64,000 bases of DNA. Source: Trichopria drosophilae. Lineage: Eukaryota > Arthropoda > Insecta > Hymenoptera > Diapriidae. The notes under the pieces are model-generated. The model saw only the letters and a list, made by a program, of their open reading frames with translations. It searched no databases and was not told the origin of the DNA. The stretch spans positions 157,442,501 through 157,506,500 of the forward strand of contig CM059582.1 of NCBI GenBank assembly GCA_030407085.1. The letters run 5' to 3'. Of the stretch, positions 51,301 to 61,703 are shown in pieces; the stretch's first letter is position 1; every line of letters starts with the position of its first letter. Made by a program: the position numbers and the translations under genes.

Positions 51301-53093
51301 AATTGTAATGAGATACGAAAAATACAGGTGAAAATCTTTATTTTCAATATCTTACCCCATTAAGGCCTAAACGGACACATTTTGAGCATCAGTTTAAACG
51401 TCGATAATTTGCATATAAAAGCGTTTGGAAAATTTTTACTCCCTCTACTTTTGACGTAAAATTGTACGCTCTTTCAGAATCTTTCAATAAAATTTCGATA
51501 AAATGAAAAGTACAAAAGTTATACACGTTTTTTTGTAAAAAAAAACATGGTTTTTTAAAATTTATTTTTTATTCTAACATCACTTTCACCTCGAAATTGC
51601 ATTGGAAAACATGTCTAAAGAGAAAATATTGCGTCCATGGACTTAGGATTAAAACGTACCGTGTTCTAATTTGAATTTCAATATGGCGACTTTTCTTTTT
51701 AAAACTTAACAAATTTTTTTCTTGAAAACTATAGACCTTAGAGAAAATTTGCTAAGAACAAAAATGTCTTAGAATTGGTTAAAGAACCTTCTCAAATTTT
51801 ATAACAATGTATTGATACACTTTTTGGTTTTTTGAAAATTAAAAAAATCGAAATTTTTAAAAAAGTAATTTAAAAAATCTGAAAAAATTTTAGAAAGTTC
51901 TTTAACCAATTTTTAGACATTTTTATTCTTAGCAGATTTTCTCTAAAGTCCATATTTTTCAAGGAAATAAACTTATTAGTCATAAAATCTAGAAAAGTTT
52001 AATAATTTAGTCCATATTTTTCAAGGAAATAAATTATTAAACTTTTCTAGATTTTATGACTAATAAGTTTATTTCCTTGAAAAATATGGACTTCAAAGAA
52101 AATCTGCTAAGAATAAAAATGTCTTAGGATTGATTAAAGGAGCTTCTTAAATTTTTTTAGATTTTTTAAATGACTTTTTTAAAAATGTTGATTTTTTAAA
52201 TTTTCAAAAACCAAAAGGTTCTTTAACCAATTCTAAGACATTTTGTTCTTAGCAAATTTTCTCTGAAGTCTATAGATTTCAAGAAAAAAATTTGTTAAGT
52301 TTTAAAAAGATTTTTGAGCTTCTAGCCGCCATTTTGGAAGTCACCATCTTGAAATTCAAATTAGAACACGGTACATTTTAATCCTAAGGGTCCATGGATG
52401 CGATATTTTCACCTTAGACAGGTTTTCCAATGCAATTTCGAGGTGAACGTGATGTTAGAATGAAAAATGAATTTTAAAAAACCATGTTTTTTTACAAAAA
52501 AATGTGTATAACTTTTTTGCTTTTCATTTTATCGAAATTTGATTGAAAGATTCTGAAAGAGCATACAATTTTACGTCAGAAATAGTGGGAGTAACAATTT
52601 TCCAAATGCTCTTATATGCAAATTATCGACGTTTAAACTGATGCTCAAAATGTGTCCGTTTAGGCCTTAATGGGTTAAACTACCAGGTATTTTTGCTAGA
52701 AAATTGTACATACAGTAGGACCTCTCTTATTCTAATCGTTCCCCCACAAGTCTTCTCCCACTATCACACGAGAAGTCAACGAAAAATATTGTCCACGAAT
52801 CACAAGCTCGCAAGCAAAGTAAATGGTGGTAAGGGGAACATTAGAATAAGAGAGGTCGGCGCCATTTTGAAAAACTTTACTAATTAGAATAAGAGAGGTC
52901 CTACTGTAATTAGAATAATAATTATGTGCAATTTTCTCATAAATACTGTTATGGGTTTTGTGTATTTGCAAAGTGTTAATATTTACATAAACATTGCAGA
53001 AATGCTCTTCGATATGAAATAGAACAACGATCAAAGGAAGCGAACTCCGACGAGGACAGTAATGCTCGTGCAACAATAACAGAAATGTTCTAA
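48380..53093 (+). CDS. sav: Salvador, WW- and SARAH-domain scaffold of the Hippo pathway
   Basis: Six coding exons: 48,380-48,470, 48,554-48,758, 48,819-49,049, 50,726-50,947, 51,022-51,327 and 53,000-53,093. All have GT/AG borders; summed length 1,149 bases gives 382 residues. Salvador binds the Hippo/MST kinase through SARAH and brings Warts/LATS together with it, so that Yorkie is phosphorylated and growth is restrained. Residues 198-227 form WW domain 1 (W201, W223, preceded by LPLPLGW). Residues 232-261 form WW domain 2 (W236, with the second Trp replaced by Tyr258, as in other Salvador proteins). Residues about 305-368 form the helical SARAH domain ([19 protein letters not shown] and onward). 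The length is close to vertebrate SAV1 and much shorter than the fly protein. Introns 3 and 5 are swollen by foldback elements. It converges with the small membrane-protein gene, the stop codons lying about 145 bp apart. Confidence 0.95.
49099..49714. mobile_element. Foldback element in sav intron 3 (first)
   Basis: Starts CTATCACTTGAA and ends TTCAAGTGATAG. Long arms run through TTCTTCTTTCTTCCTTCTTC, AAAGACACTTATCACTTTTT and AAACATACAAAAAAATAAAA. The left arm is partly duplicated in direct orientation (about 49,120-49,240 and 49,312-49,405). The centre has the phrase GACCCGAGAGGTCCGAAACG. No ORF. It begins 50 bp after exon 3. Confidence 0.75.
49733..50659. mobile_element. TTAA-flanked foldback element in sav intron 3 (second), 927 bp
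   Basis: TTAA at 49,729-49,732 and 50,660-50,663. The left end CCCGTTTCGTCTTGAAATGC is mirrored on the right (CCCGTTTCGTCCTGAAATGC on the opposite strand). Inverted repeats continue for about 140 bp at high identity, through TTTTGACTTCTTTTCAT, GGTGCTTTCTTAG and CTAAATCCGGTTTCAGATTG. The interior also folds back on AATTCTAAGA motifs. TTAA target and CCC start fit piggyBac-type MITEs. It ends 65 bp before exon 4. Confidence 0.85.
51356..52674. mobile_element. Long foldback element in sav intron 5, 1.3 kb
   Basis: Right flank TTAA (52,675), left flank TTAC (mutated). The ends CCCATTAAGGCCTAAACGGA are mirrored, and the arms match for about 330 bp at high identity (GTTTAAACGTCGATAATTTG, AACCATGTTTTTT, TCGAGGTGAACGTGATGTTA and others). 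The middle 51,700-52,320 contains a further palindrome centred near 52,025 (AAACTTTTCTAGATTTTATG and its complement). The left end lies only about 28 bp after the exon 5 donor. The end sequence TTAACCCATTAA is shared with element ends near 45,392. Confidence 0.88.
52713..52906. mobile_element. TA-flanked MITE in sav intron 5, 194 bp
   Basis: TA at 52,711-52,712 and 52,907-52,908. The ends CAGTAGGACCTCTCTTATTC and their complement pair over about 24 bp. An extra internal copy of the terminus (TTAGAATAAGAGAGGTC, near 52,845) precedes the right end. It is structurally like the 47,459-47,767 MITE, with which it shares the CAGTRG start and iterated termini. It lies about 90 bp before the last sav exon. 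Confidence 0.87.
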
Positions 53094-53238
53094 ACTTTGT
53101 AACAGATTCCGTCCTTATTGTGAAGCATCGTTTGGATGAAAGCAGAAATTATTTTTTGTACACTAGTTTGTTAAATGTTCTTTTATAAATTTAACTAACA
53201 GTAACAGAAAACAGTATACAATCCTATTAAAAATCCAG

Positions 53239-53638
53239 TTATGCCTCCTCAGTTTTGTTCTTTCTGTTAATATTAGTACGGTATCTTTCGATATCTTCTC
53301 TTGTATTATTAGCTATGTAATCTTCCGTTTTCGACAGCCCAGAAAATTTTATTACCCTGACATTTTCAACACCTAATAATTTAGCATATTGTTCGCCTGC
53401 AAAAAATATAATTATAGTAATCAAATGTTGTTATTATTATATTAAGAATAACATAAAAGTAGTTATATTTACTGTTTGATGTTCTTGGAAAATAATCTTT
53501 AAAGCACAAGTAAGCGACTACGATAGTGGTATTCCAAGCCAAAAATGCATAAACCATTGATAATTTAGTTCTTATCGATCCAGCCTTTTCGGCAGACATC
53601 GGTCGCATGTGTCGTTTTACAAACAGTCTTAAAGACAT
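53239..53638 (-). CDS. Small single-pass membrane protein, two exons
   Basis: Exon 1 runs 53,638-53,473 and exon 2 53,396-53,239, with donor A|GTAAATAT and acceptor TTTTTTGCAG. The 108 codons include the stop. ATG 53,638 is chosen because the frame upstream lacks another ATG. The 107-residue product has a basic N-terminus (several Arg/Lys, residues 3-25), one hydrophobic segment at about residues 28-46, and a hydrophilic C-terminal half ending in a Lys/Arg/Glu-rich tail. A short basic N-terminus before a single span is common in small mitochondrial inner-membrane proteins, but that is inference. I do not recognise the family. It converges on sav. Confidence 0.75.
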
Positions 53639-53764
53639 TTTGTACAGAACTAAACAAATTAATGACAATTATTGAACTAGTAATAAAAAGATTTTATTTA
53701 AATATATTTTGAAATATATAAAAGTTAAAAAATAATAGGTCTCTTAATCACAACTCTTCGTTAG

Positions 53765-53935
53765 TTAATAATAATAATAATAATCTCTTTATTGTAACAC
53801 TAAAAGAGTACAAAGGGCGAGACACAGATAAAGCTGCTTTGCAGCCTGACTCGAACATATTTACAATAAATTTAAACAACCTTATAACATTCAAGAAAAC
53901 ATAATTAAATAATAATACGGTTATTCATTGAAAAT
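53765..53935 (-). mobile_element. LINE 3'-end fragment
   Basis: A TAA trinucleotide run (53,766-53,791) is followed by TCTCTTTATTGTAACACTAA and GCTGCTTTGCAGCCTGACTC. This arrangement of microsatellite tail, TTTATT and GCAGC-rich hairpin resembles the 3' ends of the two LINEs at 31,748 and 41,571. No coding part remains. Confidence 0.45.
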
Positions 53936-53989
53936 ATTTAAAAATCAATAAAAAATCAGTCACTCACATAAATTAAAGATGATATTTAC

Positions 53990-54985
53990 CCAGTAATCGA
54001 AAAATGATTCGCAGGCATTGGAGATTTTTGAATGCATATAAATGCATATAAATCCATTTTCGGTCCATAAAAATGTATTCAAATGCATTCAGAAGCATTG
54101 AAAATTCGAATGCATTTATATCCAAATATAATCCTAGTTCACACATTTAATGACAAAAAAAAAAATAATGCATCTACCGAGAATCGAACCCTAGACTCCC
54201 GCACAACACCTCGAGCCTTACCCACTCAACGACACTCACTGTTGTAAAATAATGTGAAACTAACGATTAATTGAAACATGGGGTATTTATGAATTGTGTA
54301 AATAAAAATAATGTCATAAATCTATTACAATTTTCTACATTTATGTAATAATTTACTTATCGACTTTTGAAAAGAACAAAAAGATATAGATAGTACATAT
54401 TTTTGTTGATAAAATAAATATTGTAATTTTTTTTTCTAAATTATGAAATATCTCTAAAACGTTACAAAATACGTGAAATTTGACGAAATTTTAACATAAT
54501 TCCCAAAGCAGGGGTACATTGGTGCAATGATTCAAAGCCGCTAAACCCTCCAGTAATCAAATTTTGCTTCTGCAATATCTCAGTTAGATCTGATTACATT
54601 TTGGCTCAGATCCATCCATCCGTTACTAAAAAAACATTAGCCACAATTAGGCTTCTTTGTATTTTTTGCATTTATTTTGTAAAAATACAAATTTTATTGA
54701 CAAATGTTTCAAACAAAAAAGTTAGAGCATTAAATTATCTACAAAAAAGGTTGTATGCATTTTCTTCCTAAAGTCAACATCTTCGTAAAGTCAAGACCAT
54801 TATTATATTTGCATTCGCATGGATTCATAATTTACAACACTAATAAACCAATATTAAATTTGCATTCGCATGGATTCATAATTTTTACCACTAATAAATC
54901 AATATTATATTTGCATTTGCATGGATTCAAAATTTATGAAATGAATGCATTTGAATCTTTTCTGAATGAATTTTCGATTACTGGG
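53990..54985. mobile_element. TIR element, CCCAGTAATCGAAAA ends, 996 bp
   Basis: CCCAGTAATCGAAAA at 53,990 is exactly inverted at 54,971-54,985, and both flanks carry TA (TTTA on the left, TATT on the right). Next to the left end are repeats of TGAATGCATATAAATGCATA. Near the right end (54,790-54,945) are three 62-65 bp units around TTGCATTCGCATGGATTC. The element is homologous, in inverse orientation, to 46,400-47,435. A tRNA-like SINE is inserted or captured near the left end. No ORF. Confidence 0.78.
54140..54245 (-). mobile_element. tRNA-derived SINE or tRNA pseudogene
   Basis: On the minus strand the block reads as a degenerate tRNA: an A-box-like GTTGAGTGGGTAAGGC, a middle GTTGTGCGGGAGTC, and a B-box GGGTTCGATTC. 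A T-run of 12 (a Pol III terminator) follows after about 15 bp. The T-stem pairs poorly and no clean acceptor stem forms, so it is not a working tRNA. A short SINE head or a retroposed tRNA is most likely. Confidence 0.55.
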
Positions 54986-55683
54986 TATTCAACATATCTC
55001 CACACTATCAGTATAGAAATAAATAAAATAAAACACACATTTTAATTGACGAAACGCTTAATTAAAAACCATTTTGGCAGATTGAGAATATATAAACAAA
55101 ATTAAACGTTTAATAAATAATGATTGGATATATACCGTTATTGTTAATTTTGGGAAACAGAATTTTATAATATGAATTTTCGCGGGGAGTATCAAAGTTC
55201 ATTAAGAAATTTGTCATGAATTGATTGAGAATTTAATTTTCAATTAATGTCACTTATATAAACCTCTCATATTAAAATGAGAAATGTGTAAAAGAAAACA
55301 CACTTGTATTATGCACATTTTAGACACAGAAAAATAGTCCACAATTGAGTTATATTCAAATTAATATAATTACAAAATTATTGTTATATTACAAGTGAGA
55401 CCTTTTTAGTATTTTCGTTATATAATTAAGTGTCTCTTATATAAACTACTGTTTTAATTTTTGGTTGTTAAATATATATACTCATAAACAAAAAAACTAC
55501 ATAACCTATATGTCAAACACTCCTAATTTCTAGATGGCAGACTATGTCTTGAATTGTCTTGCACATGCAATTGCAAATGCAATTTTTACATATGTAGAAT
55601 TCCGGTAAGGGTACAGCAAAAAACGAAAATCGTCTAGGGGAATTTTGGCCTTAGGGATCGTGATCTCCGGAACACACCTTTAA

Positions 55684-55862
55684 GGGGGTTCTAAAATGCT
55701 CCGCTGATAAGGAAGGTATTTACACTGTAATCGAAAATAAAAAATATCTGAATTTGTTAAAATTAGGGATTTGTAGGGTAAGGATCATTCGAATTGAACG
55801 AGAACTATTAGACATTTTTAATTTACGTTTTTTAAGTGTAAATTCCTAAAGAGTCCGAATTT
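55684..55862. repeat. Truncated TTAA-type MITE copy
   Basis: TTAA at 55,680-55,683, then GGGGGTTCTAAAATGCTCCG, AAGGAAGG and a GTAATCGAAAATAAAAA block. It continues to about TAAATTCCTAAAGAGTCCG and then runs into the start of the next family copy at 55,868. The right terminus is missing. Confidence 0.65.
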
Positions 55863-56142
55863 TGAAAGGGGTTCTAAAGTACCCAGCAAATGAAAATTCA
55901 TTGAAATTCATTGAGTGATTTTGAATGAATCTTAATGGATTTGAATTGGTTTTCTTAATCACTAAATATCACTATTCAACAGAACTGTAACCAATGCTTT
56001 TCTATTGTTTTAAAATCATTGATTTCAGTACGTGCTTATTATATTATTGAAATTCATTCAATTTCATTGACTTTCGCATTTTTTAATGACTTTGTATTAA
56101 TAAAAGGTTGTACATTTTATATATTTATTTTTCTAATTATTT

Positions 56143-57032
56143 CCCAGTAATCGATATTGGATAGGATTGGATTGAAAATTTCAATTCATTTTGAATTCAT
56201 ACTTTGAATCCGTAAATATGTATTCAAATGGATTAAATTCCGAAGAAAAGATTCCATCTGTATTCAATTTTACGAATATAATCGGAAGCGTAATTTGCCG
56301 GATTAAATTTCAGAAAAATTAATCAATCTGTGTTAAATTTTACGAACACAATTAGATAGTTTTGAATCCGTAATATTGAATACAGATTTATCCAAAGTTT
56401 ATTTTTGAAACAAAACTTTTTTTGCATTGAAATGAATACGCTTAGATAGTTTTGAATCCGTAATGTTGAATACGGAGGCATTCAATATTTCGTTTTGAAG
56501 AATGAAACTTTTTTGGATTGAAATGAATACACTTGGATAGTTTTGAGTCCGTAATATTGAATACGGATGTATACAAAGTTTCGTTTTTGAAAGAAAACTT
56601 TTCTTGCATTGAAATGAATACGCTTAGATAGTTCTGAATCCGTAATGTTGAATACGGATGCATTCAATGTTTCGTTTTTAAATAGAAAACTTTTTTTGAT
56701 TGAAATGGATACACTTGGATAGTTTTGAATCCGTAATGTTGAATACGGATGTATTCAAAGTTTTGTTTTTGAAATACAACTTTTTTTGATTGAAATGAAT
56801 ACATTTGGATAGTTTTGAATCCGTAATGTTGAATACGGATGTATTTAAGATTTAAATTTTTAAAAAGAAAACTTTTTGGATTAATATGAATTCAGAAAGT
56901 AACCTTTTTATTCGTATGAACGAATAGAATTGTATTTACGTATTAAAATGGATTCACCATTGACAAGTACGGATTCAGAATTTAATAATTGAATCCAATT
57001 CTATACAGCTCTATCCAAATTCAATTACTGGG
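56143..57032. mobile_element. Nested TIR element, CCCAGTAATCGA end, 890 bp
   Basis: CCCAGTAATCGA at 56,143 faces TCAATTACTGGG ending at 57,032. The terminus is the same as in the 53,990-54,985 element, so they belong to one family, although the interior here is a different, GAATCCGTAAT-based tandem array. It sits inside the 2.3-kb element, the second level of nesting within the MITE. Confidence 0.7.
56354..56890. repeat. Tandem array, six units of about 90 bp
   Basis: Each unit contains GTTTTGAATCCGTAATGTTG, AATACGGATG, a TTTCGTTTTTGAA block, AAAACTTTTTTTG and TTGAAATGAATACACTTGGA. Units start near 56,353, 56,450, 56,539, 56,632, 56,721 and 56,812. Periodic minus-strand frames in this block are artefacts. 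Confidence 0.85.
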
Positions 57033-57185
57033 TTGTCACATAGGAAGAAAATATTATTGCTAACACTTAAATTGTAGTAATTTTCTAGTCCCATGGTGTT
57101 TTTCACGGTGCGAATCTGGCAGAATACCTGAAAAAATTGGAATAATTTATGTTTATTAATTAAAATCTTTTAGAGTAGATTAGAC

Positions 57186-57566
57186 TATCTTAAGGGATTA
57201 CCATTAAGTAGTAATCAAAGCTAAAAAAATATAAATTAAAAAATTCTGACTCATTTTTTGTTAATTCGGGCTTCATAAAGGCAACTCTAACCATTGTTTC
57301 CATCTTCTAAAAAGAATAAATAAGAATTAAAGAGAATTGGCCGAGAATTTTCTACAATACATGAGTTTTCAATATTCGAGAAAATTCTCGGTCAATTTCG
57401 ACAAATTTTTTTGATTTTTTTTAAGAGAGCATACAAAATTGTTAGAATTGCCTTCATGAAACTCAAATTTTGAAAATTCGATTCAGTAATTGTTTATTTC
57501 AATTTTTAAATGTCGATTACTACATTATCGGCTGATAATCATCGGCTGATATCAGAACCCCATTAC
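57186..57566. repeat. Diverged foldback related to the TTAA-type MITE
   Basis: Contains AATTCGGGCTTCATAAAGGC, AGAGAATTGGCCGAGAATTT and the mirrored AAATTCTCGGTCAATT, then TTGCCTTCATGAAACTC. These are the same landmarks as the family's interior but strongly diverged. It sits inside the 2.3-kb TA-flanked element. Confidence 0.5.
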
Positions 57567-58589
57567 TACTTTTTTCTAAATTGCTTTCAAAATTTACATA
57601 AAAACAAACTTTTTTTTAAATTACGGATGGATTTAAAGAAATTCCATTTCTTTTCGAGGAAAAAATTATTTTAGGTCAAACAATTTTTTTACAATTTTTA
57701 TTATATTATCTTTGAATTTCTCGTAAAAAATGACTAAAAACCAATTTTTTTTGTATTTTTCGAACGATTGTTTCATTTAAATATTTTATTTATATCCTAA
57801 ATCATTTACCACCAAACCTTGCTATTTGAAATAACATGCATATCGGTTACATTTTCATCTAATCTTTTCTTTCAATTCAAAATCATTAAAATTTGTAGTC
57901 TTGTAATAATTAACTACCTATTCAAATTCATTTCAGGCAAGTATAACTATTTTACTATTGAAATTCATTCAACGAAATCATTTCTTCATTCTACTATTTT
58001 CCCATTCAAAATCATTAAATCGAATAACTTTTATGAGCTATTAACCATTCAAAATCATTGAAACACATTTTCTCATTGAAATTAATTGCAGAAGCTATAA
58101 GGAAACGAATTCAGAAGTGATGCAGTGAATGAATTTCAATGGATCTTCAATGAATTTTCGTTTGCTGCGTAGTCCGCCGGTAAAGTAGGAAGTTTCACTA
58201 AAAAACGTAAATTGAAGATGATTGAATAAGATTTTAAAAATTAGGGCTCTATATAGGCAATTATAATTACTATAGAGACAGGTATCTAGAAAACAGCAAA
58301 GACATCAATTGAGAACTAACAGAAAATTTTCGGAAATAAATAAAAATCACTTTTTTCTCTATCAGTTCTTAATTAATTTCTTTGGTATTTTCTAGGATAT
58401 CGTATACAGTATTTAGAATCGCCCTTGCAGAGCCCGAATTTGTAAAAAATGTTTCAGTAATGTTTTATTTACGGTTTTACGTGAAAATTCCTATCTTATC
58501 GGCGGACCACTTTAGAACCCTGTTAAGTTTTAAAATTGGACGATTGAAAACATTAAATTGTAAAAAAAAACATTTATTTTGACTGAAAC

Positions 58590-60670
58590 AATGAATCGAA
58601 ACTATTTCGTTGCATCATTAAGAAGGTGACCGTGTTATTTATAAACGATGAAGTTGTTTATATGGTTTTGGTAAAAGTATGGTACTTGAAGTCACTGACA
58701 GCCTTAGCATAAATTGAAACCGATTTTTATTATATATATACATAACTAGATCGTCTATGGGTGTATTATATACGTTTCTTAATGACACTGCGAAACGTGG
58801 CGAAATAGTGTCAATTCAGATAAAAGTTATTTTTATGATTTAATGTACATTTTTTTTGTAACGTCGTCGAATATGAGTGTATATATATTGCTATACAACG
58901 CGCGTCTAAAATTACCTTTACATAGCACGAATTTTGACATTTTTGATGCAATCATTTTTAATTTAAGGGTTTTAGCGTAATATTTATTGATAGGCGTAAA
59001 CAATCGGACACATAATAAGTTCGAGATATGGCTCGAACTTTAATTGATGTTGGGGATGTGGTCGATGGCATCATATCGATATATACTGCGGCAGCCAAAC
59101 ATCAATAGAGACTATAATCGTTAAATCGGCTTTGTTTGCGCAATCCAGCTGGAAGACACAAACTGAACCTGTCATGGATGCCGGATCATAAGTTGGAATG
59201 GTAGTGAATGAACGAACATTTTATGCAGTTATTTTTGTCGGAAAAATATTTCAGTAGGGAAGCGCGAGAATCCCACATGGTCTCGACCTCATGGTCAAAT
59301 GAGCCAAAACTACCAGGTCGAGACCACGTGGAAACTCCCACCTGGATTTTCTCAGTGGGGAAAGCCCGGGGGAACCAACTAAAATACAAACGACAAGAGA
59401 AAAAGTTCTCCGGCCATAATCATAGGGGGCTGTTTAGAGCGATCATTTCGAAACACAGATCGATGAAATTAAAAAGACTAATTATTTTTGAACTTGAACC
59501 AAAGAAGCCTACAGGAATCGAATTCCAATTCGATTGGTCCACGCCGAGATTCTAAAGACTTCTCATTCGGAGATCTGTATTTAACACTTTAGTCGTACAC
59601 GTGTTCCTGTCAGGTTACTATCCATCTAAGAGATTGAGCATCATACGGACCAAATATGTCACGCTTGGAATCTCCGGACTTCTTGTTCACCGGAAGACCA
59701 GCTCGGTCAAAATTGGAGTCTGACTCCAATTCCCCAACTCCGAATCACACAGATTACTCTCCATCCAGAAGCGAACCCCGTGCGACCTCAAAGTTGGATA
59801 TCTAAAACAATATCTGCTTTCAAAATTCCCCATAATGCAAACCGAGCTAGATAGACTTTCGCCAATTTGGAGCTAATTTCGCTCTCAGGAAATTTGACTC
59901 CGAATTAGCGAAATACCTTTATACTATTAAAGTTCACTTTACGTTTCGGATACATTGAAAGGTTCACAGAGGGCTATTCAATAGGACGGCCCTGAGTGCC
60001 CATAAGGACACTTCTCAAATTCGAAATTAATCACACGAATTCAAACAATAATTCGCAATTAATGTGGCTCCTCAACCTCAAGGCGTGTAAACAAAAATCG
60101 GTATAAACAATAGTACATACTTTTACTGATATTATCGATATTGTCGCCTTTCAGGATCCTTACAAAATGTACCAAACAGATCCCCGTCTCATTTGGCCAT
60201 AGCCTGTTGTCAAGACAAGTACCCCCATTCGGGTGTGCAATGACACAGGGAATAACCCCATTCATGTAGGATAAAAACCTGTGCCGGGTACCGCAGATTT
60301 CAAACACTGATTCTGTTCGCAACACACCTCTTTCAAGTTTTCTAATCGCCAAGTTCTGTTGTCGGGCAGATGCTCGCTACCCATTAATCCATTTTCGAGG
60401 CGTAGTTGCAGCAATCTATTATAAATAAATTTCGCCGTGTTCCTAATTGTTGTAGCGTTGTGTTAGGTTGTAACATGGGCTGGTAAACTTGTTTTCGACA
60501 TCTGCAATGTTTCAGCTAGACACACATGCAACCATAAAACACACGTTCTATTTACACCAGCAGCCCATGTTGGACTTTCCCACATAGAAAAACAAGAAGT
60601 TTATGATACTAGTACCGATTAAGACGGACTAGACCAAGCGACAAAGAACCCTTGGCGTCATAGCTATCGT
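58590..60670. other. Unassigned stretch with a GC-richer core
   Basis: From about 58,970, and most clearly 59,180-60,360, base composition is richer in G+C than the surroundings. It holds frames of 115 codons (59,208-59,555, plus) and 97 codons (60,352-60,059, minus), neither recognised. A hairpin pairs GGTCTCGACCTCATGG with the region around CAGGTCGAGACCACGTGG (59,279-59,326), and another pairs AGTTCGAG with CTCGAACT (59,019-59,040). It lacks LTR-element motifs and could be an old exon cluster, a non-coding RNA locus or a decayed element. Confidence 0.35.
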
Positions 60671-60998
60671 TTAAAACTTAGTATGACGTAATTCTCACGA
60701 CAAAATTTCGAAAACAACATAGAAGGAATTATATGTGTTAACACAATAATTCCATATTTTTCTTAATTATAAGTAGCGATAACTTTCGTTATATGTGATT
60801 CTATATTATTCATTTTTCTATTCCTTGCAGTAACGAACATATTAAATAATACTTCATTTTACTGGTCTTATTACAAACGCAGCTACGCCCTATTATTGCC
60901 ATTATTGTTAATATAATATATGCGCCGCGTTAATTCGTATGAAACCATAATTAGGATTCTTAATTCAACTAATTATAAAAATAATATTATCCTGTTAT

Positions 60999-61005
<7 letters not shown>

Positions 61006-61036
<31 letters not shown>
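61006..61036. repeat. (TA)n microsatellite
   Basis: ACACACACATATAT followed by an uninterrupted run of about 14 TA units within the presumed U3. Confidence 0.85.
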
Positions 61037-61038
<2 letters not shown>

Positions 61039-61703
61039 CTATAATATATTTGCGAGCGTTGCGCTGCCTGGAATTATAATTAGGTTTATCAAGTCACCTA
61101 ATTATATACTATAATATTTGCGAGCGTTGCGCTGAGTTAATTTGAATGGAATTATAACTAGAATTATTGACTCAACAAATTATATTAATAATATTATCCT
61201 ATTATACATATATATTACTACAATATTTTGCGAGCGTTGCGCTGCGTTAATTCAAATAGAATTATAATTAGAATTATTAATAATATTACTTTCTTATTTT
61301 TACATATAATAATATTTGCGACCAGTGCGTCTACAATTATCATTTATTACAGATGTAGTTATTAATAACAAATCGGAGATCGTTAGGTGGGAGGAATGAC
61401 AGAGCTATCTTTCCTTTCATTTTCCTAGGGCATTAGGTCCGCCCATTTTCTTCCCATTTATCCAATCTAAGACACAGTTCTTCCACCTCCACCAATGTAA
61501 AACCTTAAAATGTAAAGAAGGGGAAAACTCGAACTCGCAACCGAGTCGACGAGTTTGAGCCCTGGAAAAGAAAAGCCAGTTCTTCTTTACTCGTCTCTTC
61601 TCTATTTTCAACTAAAAATTCTAAAATTCGGTAAGACAAATTTTATATTTCATTTTTCAAAGAGAACTGCCTTTCTTCTTTTCCTCTTCCAAACCTTATT
61701 TTA

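Larger units (their letters stand above)
55882..58169. mobile_element. TA-flanked TIR element inserted in the MITE, 2,288 bp
   Basis: TA at 55,880-55,881 and 58,170-58,171. The ends CCCAGCAAATGAAAATTCAT (left) and CGCAGCAAACGAAAATTCAT (right, opposite strand) start inverted repeats rich in TTGAAATTCATT and TTCAAAATCATT that run a few hundred bases inward. It contains the nested 56,143-57,032 element and a diverged foldback at about 57,186-57,566. No transposase frame. TA duplication suggests a Tc1/mariner-like mobiliser. Confidence 0.8.
55868..58522. mobile_element. TTAA-type MITE copy split by a 2.3-kb insertion
   Basis: The left tip (GGGGTTCTAAAG, 55,868-55,879) and the body (GTCCGCCGGTAAAGTAGGAA, from 58,172) are parts of one MITE. 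Joined across a single TA they restore the consensus seen at 43,795. The right end ACTTTAGAACCCTG is followed by TTAA at 58,523. The internal landmarks GGGCTCTATATAGGCAATTA, TTGAGAACTAACAG and AGAGCCCGAATTTG are all present. Confidence 0.78.

Noticed and set aside
56442..56667. Short frames with repeated NITDSKLSK-like words
   Set aside because: They come from the 90-bp tandem array; they shift frame between units and have no splice or start context.
59208..60352. Frames of 115 and 97 codons in the GC-richer block upstream of the LTR
   Set aside because: Opposite strands, no motifs and no acceptable splice framework; GC-richness alone lengthens chance frames.
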